A DNA stretch of 64,000 nt from Schistosoma haematobium (Eukaryota > Platyhelminthes > Trematoda > Strigeidida > Schistosomatidae). Below the pieces are notes generated by a model. That model worked only from the letters and a program-made list of their open reading frames with translations, was not told where the DNA came from and did not search any database. The position numbers and the translations under genes are program-made. The stretch spans positions 15,529,924 to 15,593,923 of the forward strand of contig NC_067202.1 of NCBI RefSeq assembly GCF_000699445.3, given 5' to 3'. Below are positions 57,301-64,000 of this stretch, one piece after another (within the stretch, counting starts at the first letter, position 1; the number at the start of each line of letters is the position of its first letter).

Positions 57301-60300
57301 AATCAGTATACAATATGTGTTTAGTTTACATTCAAAAATTAATTAATACAACTTAAACAAGCAGGTTTAACAGTCATTGGTAAGAAATGTATTCCATGTG
57401 TGTGAGATCATGAAAAATATTGATTTTTGCTTAAAAATTATATTATATTATTTTATTTGAACACATAAATATTGGTACAAGAGGGCACCAAATACACATG
57501 TGCCACACATTTTCATGACCAGTATATTTGTGTGTGAGCTATGATACTGCCTGGGTGCCCAGAACAAAGCAGGTGGTTTTCTTAGAGGGTCACACCCTGA
57601 GCCTTTGACCTAAAGGTCTGATCCACAAGGCAGTGGAACATCGTGAGGAGATGCAGTCCCATGGTAGCCGGTGACCAACGATTGGTTCATACGCCATTTG
57701 TTCCTGCAGGATACTGGAGCCCATGTGCACCATTGGTTTGGGATCCGGTTAAAGCGCCGGACGTTCACTTTTCGTCCTCTCAATTTCCTAAACAACACCC
57801 CTGCCACGAGAAGGCAGCGAGTAGGACTTCCCTGGCAGGGGCTGTATACGCGTGACCATGTGAGAGCATTTCGAGAGGGGGCGGGCCCATCCCACTCTCG
57901 GCTATACCAGGGCATTTGGGGGCTTAAAAATTAAGTCTAATTCAATTATTTTTTCTAGACTGACAAGAAATAAATTGATAATACTGAATTTCCAGAATGG
58001 AGATTTGTGAAGATTGTAGTAATTTTAATAGTTAAATCTATGAATCAATCTAAACAAGATTTTCAATGTACACTCTTGAAGTGTTCCATACTAGGATGTA
58101 ACGGTTGTTCAATGCTTCCAGATTTTCAATGGTAATCTACCTTAGATTGACTCATGCATTCAACTATTTAATAATAAATTTTCTATATTTACATTTGAAT
58201 GCATGAATAAACAGTTCATGACAAAAAACAACAACAATATTGAGATGGTGGAGAAGATTTGTAGCTCAGGTGGATGATTTTGGTGGAGTTTTGTTCTCTG
58301 AGCTAGATGGTTTGATCGTGGAGCTTCCGTCGTTCAGAAGAACGACGGAAGCTCCACGATCAAACCATCTAGCTCAGAGAACAAAACTCCACCAACAACA
58401 ACAATATACAATATGCAATTCATGTAAATAAAAAGTAGACCACAATTTTCAAGATCTAACATTCGTATTAGAAACTTACCGACATAAATTAAAAATTGAA
58501 TAAAGTATTTTTGATTACATTCACCAACACAATTATTAATCCTGTAATGTTGAATAAAAAGAAGAAAGTAAATAGGTTACACATAACAGCAAATCAATAA
58601 TCTTGACCAGTAATTTAATTTGTTAATATTTACAATACACTTGAACGTGAATGATATAAGCCAGTAATGAAGAAGAAAGAAAAAAAAAGAAAGATGATTT
58701 CATGGAACAATTTGAAAGCATCCTAATCCAATAAATGATTCAATAGGTCTTAGTTAAATGGAAATTATTTGATGAATAAATGACTCAGATAACTAGTTTA
58801 CAGTCTTAAACAGGACACTCAAAATAACCAAGAGATTATTCATTTAGTGAAGGATTGGATCTTAATTTACAAACAAAACCATTTAGAAATCGGTCACAAT
58901 CTCGGAGGTCAATTCGAACAACTATCAGAAAGTCTTCTCGTATACACCAGGAAATATCTCACATTTTGACAAAAGAAAAACGCCTTCCGCCTAACATCTC
59001 AAAAGAATATTGCTAGCTATAGAATAAATCGAGTAGTGTTCCAGTTGGCTTGTCTTCTCTCACTCGCGTGCTTGTCAGCCAATCAGTGATAGAATAGTTA
59101 TCTTCTTTTACCCCAGTCAAAACCCACGCATACTAGCCTCAAGATTAAGCCAGTCAGCCTACCTCGTCAAGGTCTTAATCTAGATTAGACATGTTATCCT
59201 CTGCACGAAGTGGGTAGACAGATCAAGGACGTAACATGAAGCATGTTTGTAGTTACTTCAATGTCTGACTTCCGTGTTTCAGCTGGTATATTGTCAGGTA
59301 CTGATGCTTTCCCGCTCTTGATTTGTCTGATGCATTCCAAGTGAGGACCGGAGTCAGACAAGGTTGCTTACTCTCCCTCTATCTCTTTCTTCTGGTGGTC
59401 AATTGGATTATGAAGACCTCGACATCAGAGGGAAAGCACGAAATACAACGGATAGCTTGCAATCAATTAGAAGATTTGGACTTCGCAGATGACCTAGTCC
59501 TTCCATCCCATACACACGAATAAATGCTGGTGAACACAACTAGTGTAGCAGCAGCCTCTGCATCACTAGGCCTCAACATACACAAAAGGAAAAGTAAGAT
59601 CCTCAAATACAACACAGAGAACACCAACCTAATCACACTTGATGGAGAAGCTCTGGAAGATGTAGAATATTTCACGAACTTGAAAAGAATCATCGATAAA
59701 CAAGGAGGATCCAATGCAGACGTAAAAGCGAGGATTAGCAAAGCAAGGACCGCATTCCTACAGTTGAAGAACATATATGTCAACCAGCATTAAAGTCAAA
59801 ATCTTCAATACGAGCGTCAAGACAGTGCTACTGTACGGAGATGAGACGTGGAAAACCAATACAACCATCATCTAAAAGGTACAAGTATTTATAAACAGTT
59901 GTCTACGCAAGATACTCAATATCCGTTGGCCGGATATCATCAACAACCGCCTATTGTGGGAGAGGACAAACCAGCTTCCAGTTGAAGGGGAAATTAGGAA
60001 AAGACGTTGGAAGTGGATAAGATATACATTACAGAAACTACCAAACTGCATCACAAGGTAAGCCCTAGCTTGTCATCCTGAAGGGAAACAGAAAATAGGA
60101 AGGTCAAAGACCACACTACATCAGGAATTGGAAGCAGACATGACAAGGATGAATAGCAACTGGAAAGAATTGTCCAGGACAGGGTTGGATGGGTAGTTCA
60201 TGTGAGCGGGCTATGCTCCTCCACGAGGGATAATAGGTGGAAGTAAGTAAGTAGGTTCGAAATATATATACGGTGGAGCCTAGTTGCTGACTTTGGGGCT

Positions 60301-63300
60301 TATGGGCAGGATAGAAAGAGAAGCTGGAGAATAAAGCACCAGTGCGAATTCAGCATTCAAGGTTACTGGTGATGGCTGGAAGTGTAATTGGCCCAATCAG
60401 AGATATTAAGTCATAGAAATCGGGATTCTGATTGGTGGTTTTATCATGTGACCAGAAGAACGTAATATGTCGTTTTACAGACGTGTGCAGAAAAAGTAGC
60501 ACTGGAATTGACTGCCTACATCAAGCTGCACCTAGGCTTTGCCTCCCAGCTGGACGAAATATGCTCCAAAAGTTTGAAGACTGACTGTTAATTCAAAATC
60601 AAGAGAAAAATGAAAGAAACCTATAAGTTTTGATTGATGAGACACACAGCGGCGCATACTGCAGACATCCGGTTTTGTGATTCGGTTAACGTGGGTCTCG
60701 TAAAGAAAGTCTATAACAACGAAGAGTGCAGCTCCAGACAACAGTAAAGGGAGAGTGAGCTTTATTTGATCTTCCGTCAAACGAACCAACCATGAGCTTC
60801 TCTCATGAGCAACACATCAGAAACCATGGTTATGAGCCATTGATCATCTGGTTACTGTAAACAATCCATCTACCAGACGAACATGAGAAGACCAATATTC
60901 ACAACCAATAGCTTTCCTAACTTATACAGGATGTTTCGAAAGACATGTATTCGTGTAGATGGAGATTTTTTCAGCCACTGCCGATTTCCTTTCATTCTGC
61001 ACACATATTTAACATAAAAGTTATTCCCTTCCCGATGGGTATCTCAGTTGACAAAACAACAAAGTTTGATCCCCATAAACTGTAAATTGTTTGGCGAACT
61101 CTTTTTCCGTTAAAAATCCAACGCCAACGAACATCTCTCGAAACATATTCTCCACCTCAGTGCTTGATATAGACATGTAAAATGACTTTACTGCAGCAAC
61201 AAGATTTGTAAAGTGACACTATTGAAGTTGACAGTTTCTATTCATCAGAAAGTTACTTTACTTACGCCTGTTACTCCCAATGGAGCATAGGCCACTGACC
61301 AGCATTCTCCAACCCACTCTGTCCTGGGCCTTCTTTTCTAGTTCTATCTAATTCTTGTTCATTTCTCTCATGTCTATTTCCATTTCCCGGCGTAATGTGT
61401 TCTTTGGTCTTCCTCTTCTCCTTTGGCCTTGAGGATTCCATGTGAAGGCTTGTCTTGTGAGGCAGTCGGGTGCTTTCCTCAATGTGTGTCCTATCCACTT
61501 CCAGCGCTTCTTCCTGATTTCTTCCTCCACTGGGATCTGGTTTGTTCTCGCCCACAGTAGGTTGTTGCTAATAGTGTCCGGCCAACGGATTCGAAGTATT
61601 TTCCGTAGACAACTGCTAATAAACACCTGTATTTTCTGGATGATGGCTTTCGTAGTTCTCCAGGTTTCTGCCCCATACAGTAGAATTGTCTTGACATTTG
61701 TATTGAAAATCCTGACCTTGGTGTTGGTTGACAGTTGTTTTGAGTTCCAGATGTTCCTCAGTTGTAAATATGCTGCTCTTGCTTTGCCGATCCGCGCCTT
61801 TACATCTGCATCAGATCCACCCTGTTCATCAATGATGCTGCCCAAATACGTAAAGGTTTTTACATCTTCCAAATCTTCTCCGTCAATTGTGATTGGATTG
61901 GTGCATTCTGTGTTGTATCGGAGAATCCTGCTTTTCCCTTTGTGTATATTGAGACCTAATGCTGCTGAGGCTGCTGCCACACTGGTCGTTTTCTCCTGCA
62001 TCTGTTGTTGCGTTTGGGATAGAAGGGCCAGATCATCTGCGAAGTCCAGATCGTCCAACTGCATCCTAGATGTCCATTGTATCCCGTGCTTCCCTTCAGA
62101 CGTTGACGTCTTCATGATCCAGTCGATCACCAGGAGAAAGAGAAATGGTGAGAGTAAGCAACCTTGCCTAACACCGGTCTTTACTTCGATCAACTTTGTC
62201 AACTGTCCTCTATGCACAATTTCGCAGTGTAATCCATCATATGAGTTCTGTATGATATTGACTATCTTCTGAGGCACGCCGTAGTGTCGAAGAAGTTTCC
62301 ATAGTGTTGTTCTGTCCACGCTATCAAATGCCTTTTCGTAGTCAATGAAGTTGATGTAGAGTGATGAATTCCATTCAATTGATTGTTCCACAATGATCCG
62401 TAGAGTTGTGATTTGGTCTGTACACGATCTATCCTTACGGAATCCTGCCTGTTGGTCACGAAGTTTGGCGTCTACGCAGTCCTTCATCCTGTTTAACAAT
62501 ACCCTGTTGAAGACTTTTCCCGGTATTGAGAGAAGAGTGATGCCCCTGTAGTTATCACAGTTGCTGAGATCGCCTTTCTTCGGTATTTTGATCAGAAGTC
62601 CTTCTTTCCAGTCTTTTGGTACTTGTTCCTCATCCCAAATCTTATTGAAGAGAATGTGGAGTATCCTTGCAGTTGCCGCTACGTCTGCTTTTAGTGCCTC
62701 TGCTGGGATGTTGTCCGGTCCTGCTGCTTTTCCACTCTTGATTTGTCTGATGGCCATCCTGATTTCTTCAATTGTTGGTGGGCCAACATCGATTGGGAGG
62801 TCCGTGGGTGCTGCTTCGATGTTAGGTAGGTTCAATGGGGCCGGTCGATTCAAGAGTTCTTTGAAGTGTTCTACCCACCTGTTTTGTTGCTCTTCAATGT
62901 TGGTGATTACCTCGCCTTCCTTGCTTTTCACTGGTCGTTCTGGTTTGCGGAGATTTCCAGAGAGTTTCTTTATTCATCAGAAAGTAGGCTCTCTATATAA
63001 CGTTTTTCATTAATCTAAGGGTAATGGAGACAATTTCACACCCCAAAAAATTATTACTTCAGATCGTTCTTTTAGTGTATTAAATGTTCTTTGGCACGAG
63101 TCGTGATTTAACGAGAAAACTCCCTAATATGTGATGCATCACAGTCTGGACACGCTAGTCTATGGACACAATTTTGTGCCAAAATTATAGGAATTTTAGC
63201 TTTTATTTGAACTAAATCATTTCGAAGAGTGTTTATTGTTCGTTTATGGAATGTTTTAATTTTGTGTGATCCAATGAGTCGTTGCAGGTGTTAAGTTAAA

Positions 63301-63758
63301 CCTTGATAATGACACCACTAATACCGTTACTAACAATATCGTACTGACATTTCGCTGTGCCGATGTTGTATGATAAATCAAACCGGTGCACATGTTCCAA
63401 AATTTACGTTGTGTATGTCTGACTAAGTGAACTCTGATGGGTGTTGTTGGTAATGTCATGTTTGCCGAGCTGCATGATCAGACACTACAATCTCTGTTGA
63501 CATTTTTTAGAAGGACAATGAAAGCTTTAGTATTGAACTATCCAATTCATCAAACTCCGCATAAAAGAATGAAAAATATTTTTCTAAAAAGCACGGTGTA
63601 TAAAATGAACAAACGTTTGTCTAAATACATACATATATCACTAACCAGGGACAATGGTGATCCATTCGTCTTACACACCGTCGACAAATCCGGCAATGAT
63701 GAGCTCTCGGTGGCCTATGTATTCCACATTTATTACAAGTAGTCCATCCATCAGGTTT
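45584..63758 (-). CDS. DHHC protein S-acyltransferase (ZDHHC3/7/21 group), C-terminal 263 codons
   Basis: Palmitoylates cytosolic cysteines of membrane proteins through an acyl-enzyme on the DHHC cysteine. Exons, minus: 63646-63758, 58480-58541, 56076-56175, 54179-54251, 49605-49782, 45584-45849; all GT-AG and in phase. In the partial protein, Cys8, Cys11, His21, Cys22, Cys25, Cys28 and His34-His35-Cys36 form the CRD. DHHC is at 33-36, followed by PWINNCVGE and NQKYF. Membrane segments lie near 55-75 and 94-115. DTTAVE at 123-128 corresponds to the TTxE motif, and LTLFREVFG to the conserved end of the family. [16 protein letters not shown] and DTTxxE favour the ZDHHC21 side; NQKYF favours ZDHHC3/7. 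The tail is low in complexity: a Gly/Asn stretch near 147, eight Asn (45715-45736) and five His. Exon 1 and the first two membrane helices lie beyond the right edge. Confidence 0.92.
46640..46830 (+). repeat. family B SINE with covarying hammerhead relic
   Basis: TTTTGTGGTCTAAAGATTAG (A-box region), then GTACTG, a three-base insertion, CTGAGGAG, ACCCACATTGGGA, CGAAAC, AGCTGT and CAGTAC. Stem I is changed from GCACTG/CAGTGC to GTACTG/CAGTAC and still pairs. In the last ZDHHC intron. Confidence 0.75.
47131..47492 (-). repeat. family A retroposon with internal deletion
   Basis: 3' end TATTTATTTATTTGAACACA to CATATGCTCCACA is directly joined to GTTGGTTCATACGCCATTTG, so about 140 bp of the 3' half is missing. 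The 5' end is TACTAAGGCATTTTGGGGCC. Confidence 0.85.
48960..49150. repeat. family C inverted hammerhead pair, decayed
   Basis: Minus: GCAAAACGTGCATATTTTCA then GGGACTCATCAGCTGGATGT. Plus: ACATCCAACTGATGATTTCC, AATAGGACAAAATACGAGTC and CTGGATTTTATTG. The plus core has GAAA changed to AAAA. In the ZDHHC intron between exons 5 and 6. Confidence 0.7.
49900..49970 (-). repeat. family A retroposon, 3'-end fragment
   Basis: ATTTATTTATTATTTGAACA, CATAAATATTGGTACAATAG and GGGCATCAAATATATATGCG. Truncated directly after the end motif. Confidence 0.75.
50060..50153. repeat. (TAA)n-(TTA)n inverted microsatellite
   Basis: About 17 TAA units run straight into about 14 TTA units, forming a near-perfect AT hairpin of about 45 bp per arm. 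A poly-isoleucine reading frame across it is an artefact. Confidence 0.95.
50216..51545 (-). pseudogene. CR1-like LINE with the reverse transcriptase deleted
   Basis: Read on the minus strand: 51545-51320 encodes the end of an AP endonuclease ([13 protein letters not shown] then [15 protein letters not shown], with the conserved SDH), carrying one frame stop. 51318-50608 is an open 236-codon linker and start of the RT finger ([40 protein letters not shown]). It then jumps to 50500-50216, an ORF2 C-terminus ([26 protein letters not shown] and GTGT-type blocks). The RT catalytic core with its F/YADD box is missing, so the element has an internal deletion and cannot move by itself. In the intron between ZDHHC exons 5 and 6 by coordinate neighbourhood of exon 49605-49782. 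Confidence 0.8.
51550..51642 (+). repeat. family A retroposon, 3'-end fragment
   Basis: AGTATCCCAACCCTCACAAA through CCTCCTTGTACCAATGTTTA and TGTTTTCAAATAA. Sense orientation, without a long tail. Confidence 0.75.
52550..53230 (+). pseudogene. CR1-like LINE C-terminal fragment, plus copy of an inverted pair
   Basis: AAGTCGATTGATGAGATAGT near 52909 encodes KSIDEIV of the ORF2 C-terminus (compare [16 protein letters not shown] at 31.5 kb). The following TTGGTAGATGGAGACTATTT (53108) matches the end of that protein. The other open frame (52617-52928) is incidental. 52550-53035 is nearly identical to the reverse complement of 56690-57190. Confidence 0.75.
53240..53890 (-). repeat. family A retroposon with about 110-bp insertion
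   Basis: Starts TTTACTTATTAAATACATAA and ATATTGGTAAAGAGGGACAC. Unrelated sequence then runs to about 53405, followed by the consensus from GATTTGCGTGGGCTGG to ACCATGGCATTTAGGGG. Adjoins the LINE fragment on its left. Confidence 0.8.
54319..54352. repeat. (TA)n microsatellite
   Basis: About 17 TA units, 68 bp upstream (gene sense) of ZDHHC exon 54179-54251. Confidence 0.95.
54505..54695 (+). repeat. family B SINE, decayed plus copy
   Basis: ACTGGCTCAATGGTTTAAAG (A-box region), GGCACTGTTGAGGAATACCA, ATAATAGGACGAAAAAAACT and the tail CATCCAATGGTTGATCTAAC. The ribozyme is inactive. Confidence 0.7.
54700..56070. other. ZDHHC intron, nothing recognised
   Basis: AT-rich intron between ZDHHC exons 3 and 4. 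A possible LINE 3'-end trace occurs at 55415-55460 (ACTGATGCATATGTGTCAAG, TTCTACGTTGTGC). No other feature seen. Confidence 0.45.
56635..57190 (-). pseudogene. CR1-like LINE C-terminal fragment, minus copy of an inverted pair
   Basis: Reverse complement of 52550-53035 over about 490 bp, with the same 103-codon incidental open frame (56816-57127) differing by one residue. Beyond 56690 it continues into a block related to 50260-50300, unlike the 52.6-kb copy, which continues differently. Confidence 0.78.
57450..57930 (-). repeat. family A retroposon, full length
   Basis: TTTATTTGAACACATAAATA to ACCAGGGCATTTGGGGGC. It lacks the optional central block, as does the copy at 39.9 kb. A 101-codon frame on its sense strand (57610-57915, starting [10 protein letters not shown]) is the longest in any copy here, but similar frames are broken in the others. 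Confidence 0.88.
58030..58165. repeat. family B SINE ribozyme half, decayed
   Basis: CACTCTTGAAGTGTTCCATA, CTAGGATGTAACGGTTGTTC and AATGCTTCCAGATTTTCAAT; the tail appears in inverted form at 58045. The core is lost. Confidence 0.6.
58243..58395. repeat. perfect 56-bp foldback (hairpin) with 4-base loop
   Basis: 58280-58335 and 58340-58395 are exact reverse complements, separated by AGAA. The part upstream of the hairpin (58243-58280) and the first arm match 14040-14140, so the second arm is a secondary snap-back. It lies about 85 bp from ZDHHC exon 58480-58541, in the intron on its 3' side. Confidence 0.97.
59238..60255 (+). pseudogene. RTE-type LINE with inverted 5' segment
   Basis: 59333-60255 is a plus-strand copy: [34 protein letters not shown] (catalytic box kept), [16 protein letters not shown] and later the C-terminus, ending in GTAAGTAAGTAG. 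59238-59332 belongs to the same element but lies in minus orientation (ATTGTCAGGTACTGATGCTT to CTCTTGATTTGTCTGATG, matching 62661-62752). About 480 bp of the ORF between the two parts is missing. Several stops and frameshifts. Confidence 0.85.
60260..61238. other. ZDHHC intron, nothing recognised
   Basis: Moderately GC-rich intronic sequence between ZDHHC exons 1 and 2 of the visible part. An 85-codon minus frame (60532-60789) has no recognisable similarity. Confidence 0.45.
61254..62970 (-). mobile_element. RTE-type LINE, recent 5'-truncated insertion
   Basis: A 1717-bp insertion flanked by the perfect 15-bp duplication TATTCATCAGAAAGT at 61239-61253 and 62971-62985. The sense strand is minus, the same as the host gene. 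The 3' end has the short GTAA-type tail of RTE elements. The 5' end is cut inside the region between endonuclease and RT. It belongs to the schistosome RTE group (SR2-like by its protein motifs). Confidence 0.95.
61348..62970 (-). CDS. RTE LINE reverse transcriptase ORF, 5'-truncated, near intact
   Basis: Open from the truncation point ([13 protein letters not shown] before the first Met at 62931) to a TAG at 61348, 527 codons from that Met. RT blocks in order: [54 protein letters not shown] (first catalytic Asp region), [24 protein letters not shown] (YADD-type box with two Asp), then [18 protein letters not shown] and [10 protein letters not shown]. The final [14 protein letters not shown] is typical of RTE. 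The stop after MNKN is premature. In the copy at 18.5 kb the protein continues for about 30 residues ([12 protein letters not shown]...). The domain needed for polymerisation is complete, but endonuclease and promoter are missing. Confidence 0.93.
   Translation of the reverse strand, partial: KKLSGNLRKPERPVKSKEGEVITNIEEQQNRWVEHFKELLNRPAPLNLPNIEAAPTDLPIDVGPPTIEEIRMAIRQIKSGKAAGPDNIPAEALKADVAATARILHILFNKIWDEEQVPKDWKEGLLIKIPKKGDLSNCDNYRGITLLSIPGKVFNRVLLNRMKDCVDAKLRDQQAGFRKDRSCTDQITTLRIIVEQSIEWNSSLYINFIDYEKAFDSVDRTTLWKLLRHYGVPQKIVNIIQNSYDGLHCEIVHRGQLTKLIEVKTGVRQGCLLSPFLFLLVIDWIMKTSTSEGKHGIQWTSRMQLDDLDFADDLALLSQTQQQMQEKTTSVAAASAALGLNIHKGKSRILRYNTECTNPITIDGEDLEDVKTFTYLGSIIDEQGGSDADVKARIGKARAAYLQLRNIWNSKQLSTNTKVRIFNTNVKTILLYGAETWRTTKAIIQKIQVFISSCLRKILRIRWPDTISNNLLWARTNQIPVEEEIRKKRWKWIGHTLRKAPDCLTRQAFTWNPQGQRRRGRPKNTLRREMEIDMREMNKN
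62986..63645. other. ZDHHC intron, nothing recognised
   Basis: Intronic sequence between the RTE insertion and the DHHC exon. ORFs at 63256-63459 and 63437-63742 are without similarity; the second overlaps the DHHC exon antisense. Confidence 0.5.
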
Positions 63759-63834
63759 CTGTATATAACGTTTAAAAAAGTGGGGATATCAATTTCAAAA
63801 ACAAAGATGTAAATTATACCAGTAAGCCGTAAGT

Positions 63835-63905
63835 CAGTCAGATGCGATGTAGAACCTGGACATGCATGTTTCACTCCAAGTTGTCACACTCCATTAACAT
63901 AGATG
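63835..63905 (-). repeat. CR1-like LINE 3'-UTR fragment
   Basis: GTCAGTCAGATGCGATGTAG, TTCACTCCAAGTTGTCACAC and TCCATTAACATAGATGA. The same 3'-terminal block as at 3777-3860, in the intron upstream of the visible ZDHHC exons. Confidence 0.55.
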
Positions 63906-64000
63906 AAATTATCAGAGCATATCCTAGAGTAGCAAAAGTAATGCATTATTAGTACTAGTAATGTCCGTAACCAACCAATCAAATCGCTGCTCAAACACCC

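Noticed and set aside
61442..62272. 276-codon plus-strand frame
   Set aside because: It lies antisense within the RTE reverse-transcriptase ORF and consists of hydrophobic, cysteine-rich shadow translation. The minus frame has all the RT motifs.

Overview
This is animal DNA from a flatworm, most likely a blood fluke of the genus Schistosoma. It is AT-rich, with short exons scattered through multi-kilobase introns. The first introns of one gene are only 36-39 nt long. The introns are full of RTE-type and CR1-like LINE fragments and of tRNA-like retroposons carrying hammerhead ribozymes of the schistosome Sm-alpha kind. Nothing prokaryotic is present.

Three protein-coding genes lie head to tail on the minus strand. 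(1) ZDHHC: the C-terminal part of a DHHC S-acyltransferase runs from 63758 down to its stop at 45584 in six exons; its 5' part lies beyond the right edge. (2) WDR25: an apparently complete WD40 gene runs from 36886 to 16525 in eight exons with compatible phases (about 527 aa), placed by the similarity of its last three exons to vertebrate WDR25. (3) CAND1: the first 280 codons of the cullin-associated NEDD8-dissociated protein start at 5229 in six exons and leave the window at the left edge. Exon coordinates come from reading GT-AG boundaries with matching phases.

The rest is intronic or intergenic. It holds: four copies of an RTE LINE (one with a perfect 15-bp target-site duplication, one with an inverted 5' segment); CR1-like LINE fragments, two of them almost identical and inverted; a decayed BEL/Pao integrase; two solo LTRs of one family; about a dozen copies of a roughly 470-bp retroposon with an (AAAT)n tail (called family A here); many copies of a tRNA-like, hammerhead-bearing SINE (family B); Sm-alpha-like composites (family C); a third hammerhead type in a hairpin at 21.3-21.6 kb (family D); and an unclassified repeat of about 330 bp (family R).

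The recurring theme is inverted symmetry. Nearly every retroposon family occurs at least once as a head-to-head pair or foldback. There is also a 720-bp near-identical inverted repeat enclosing the last three WDR25 exons, and a perfect 56-bp foldback at 58.3 kb. The best candidate for something new is this set of self-cleaving, pol-III-like, foldback retroposons. No enzymatic system beyond the three host genes and the transposon proteins was recognised.
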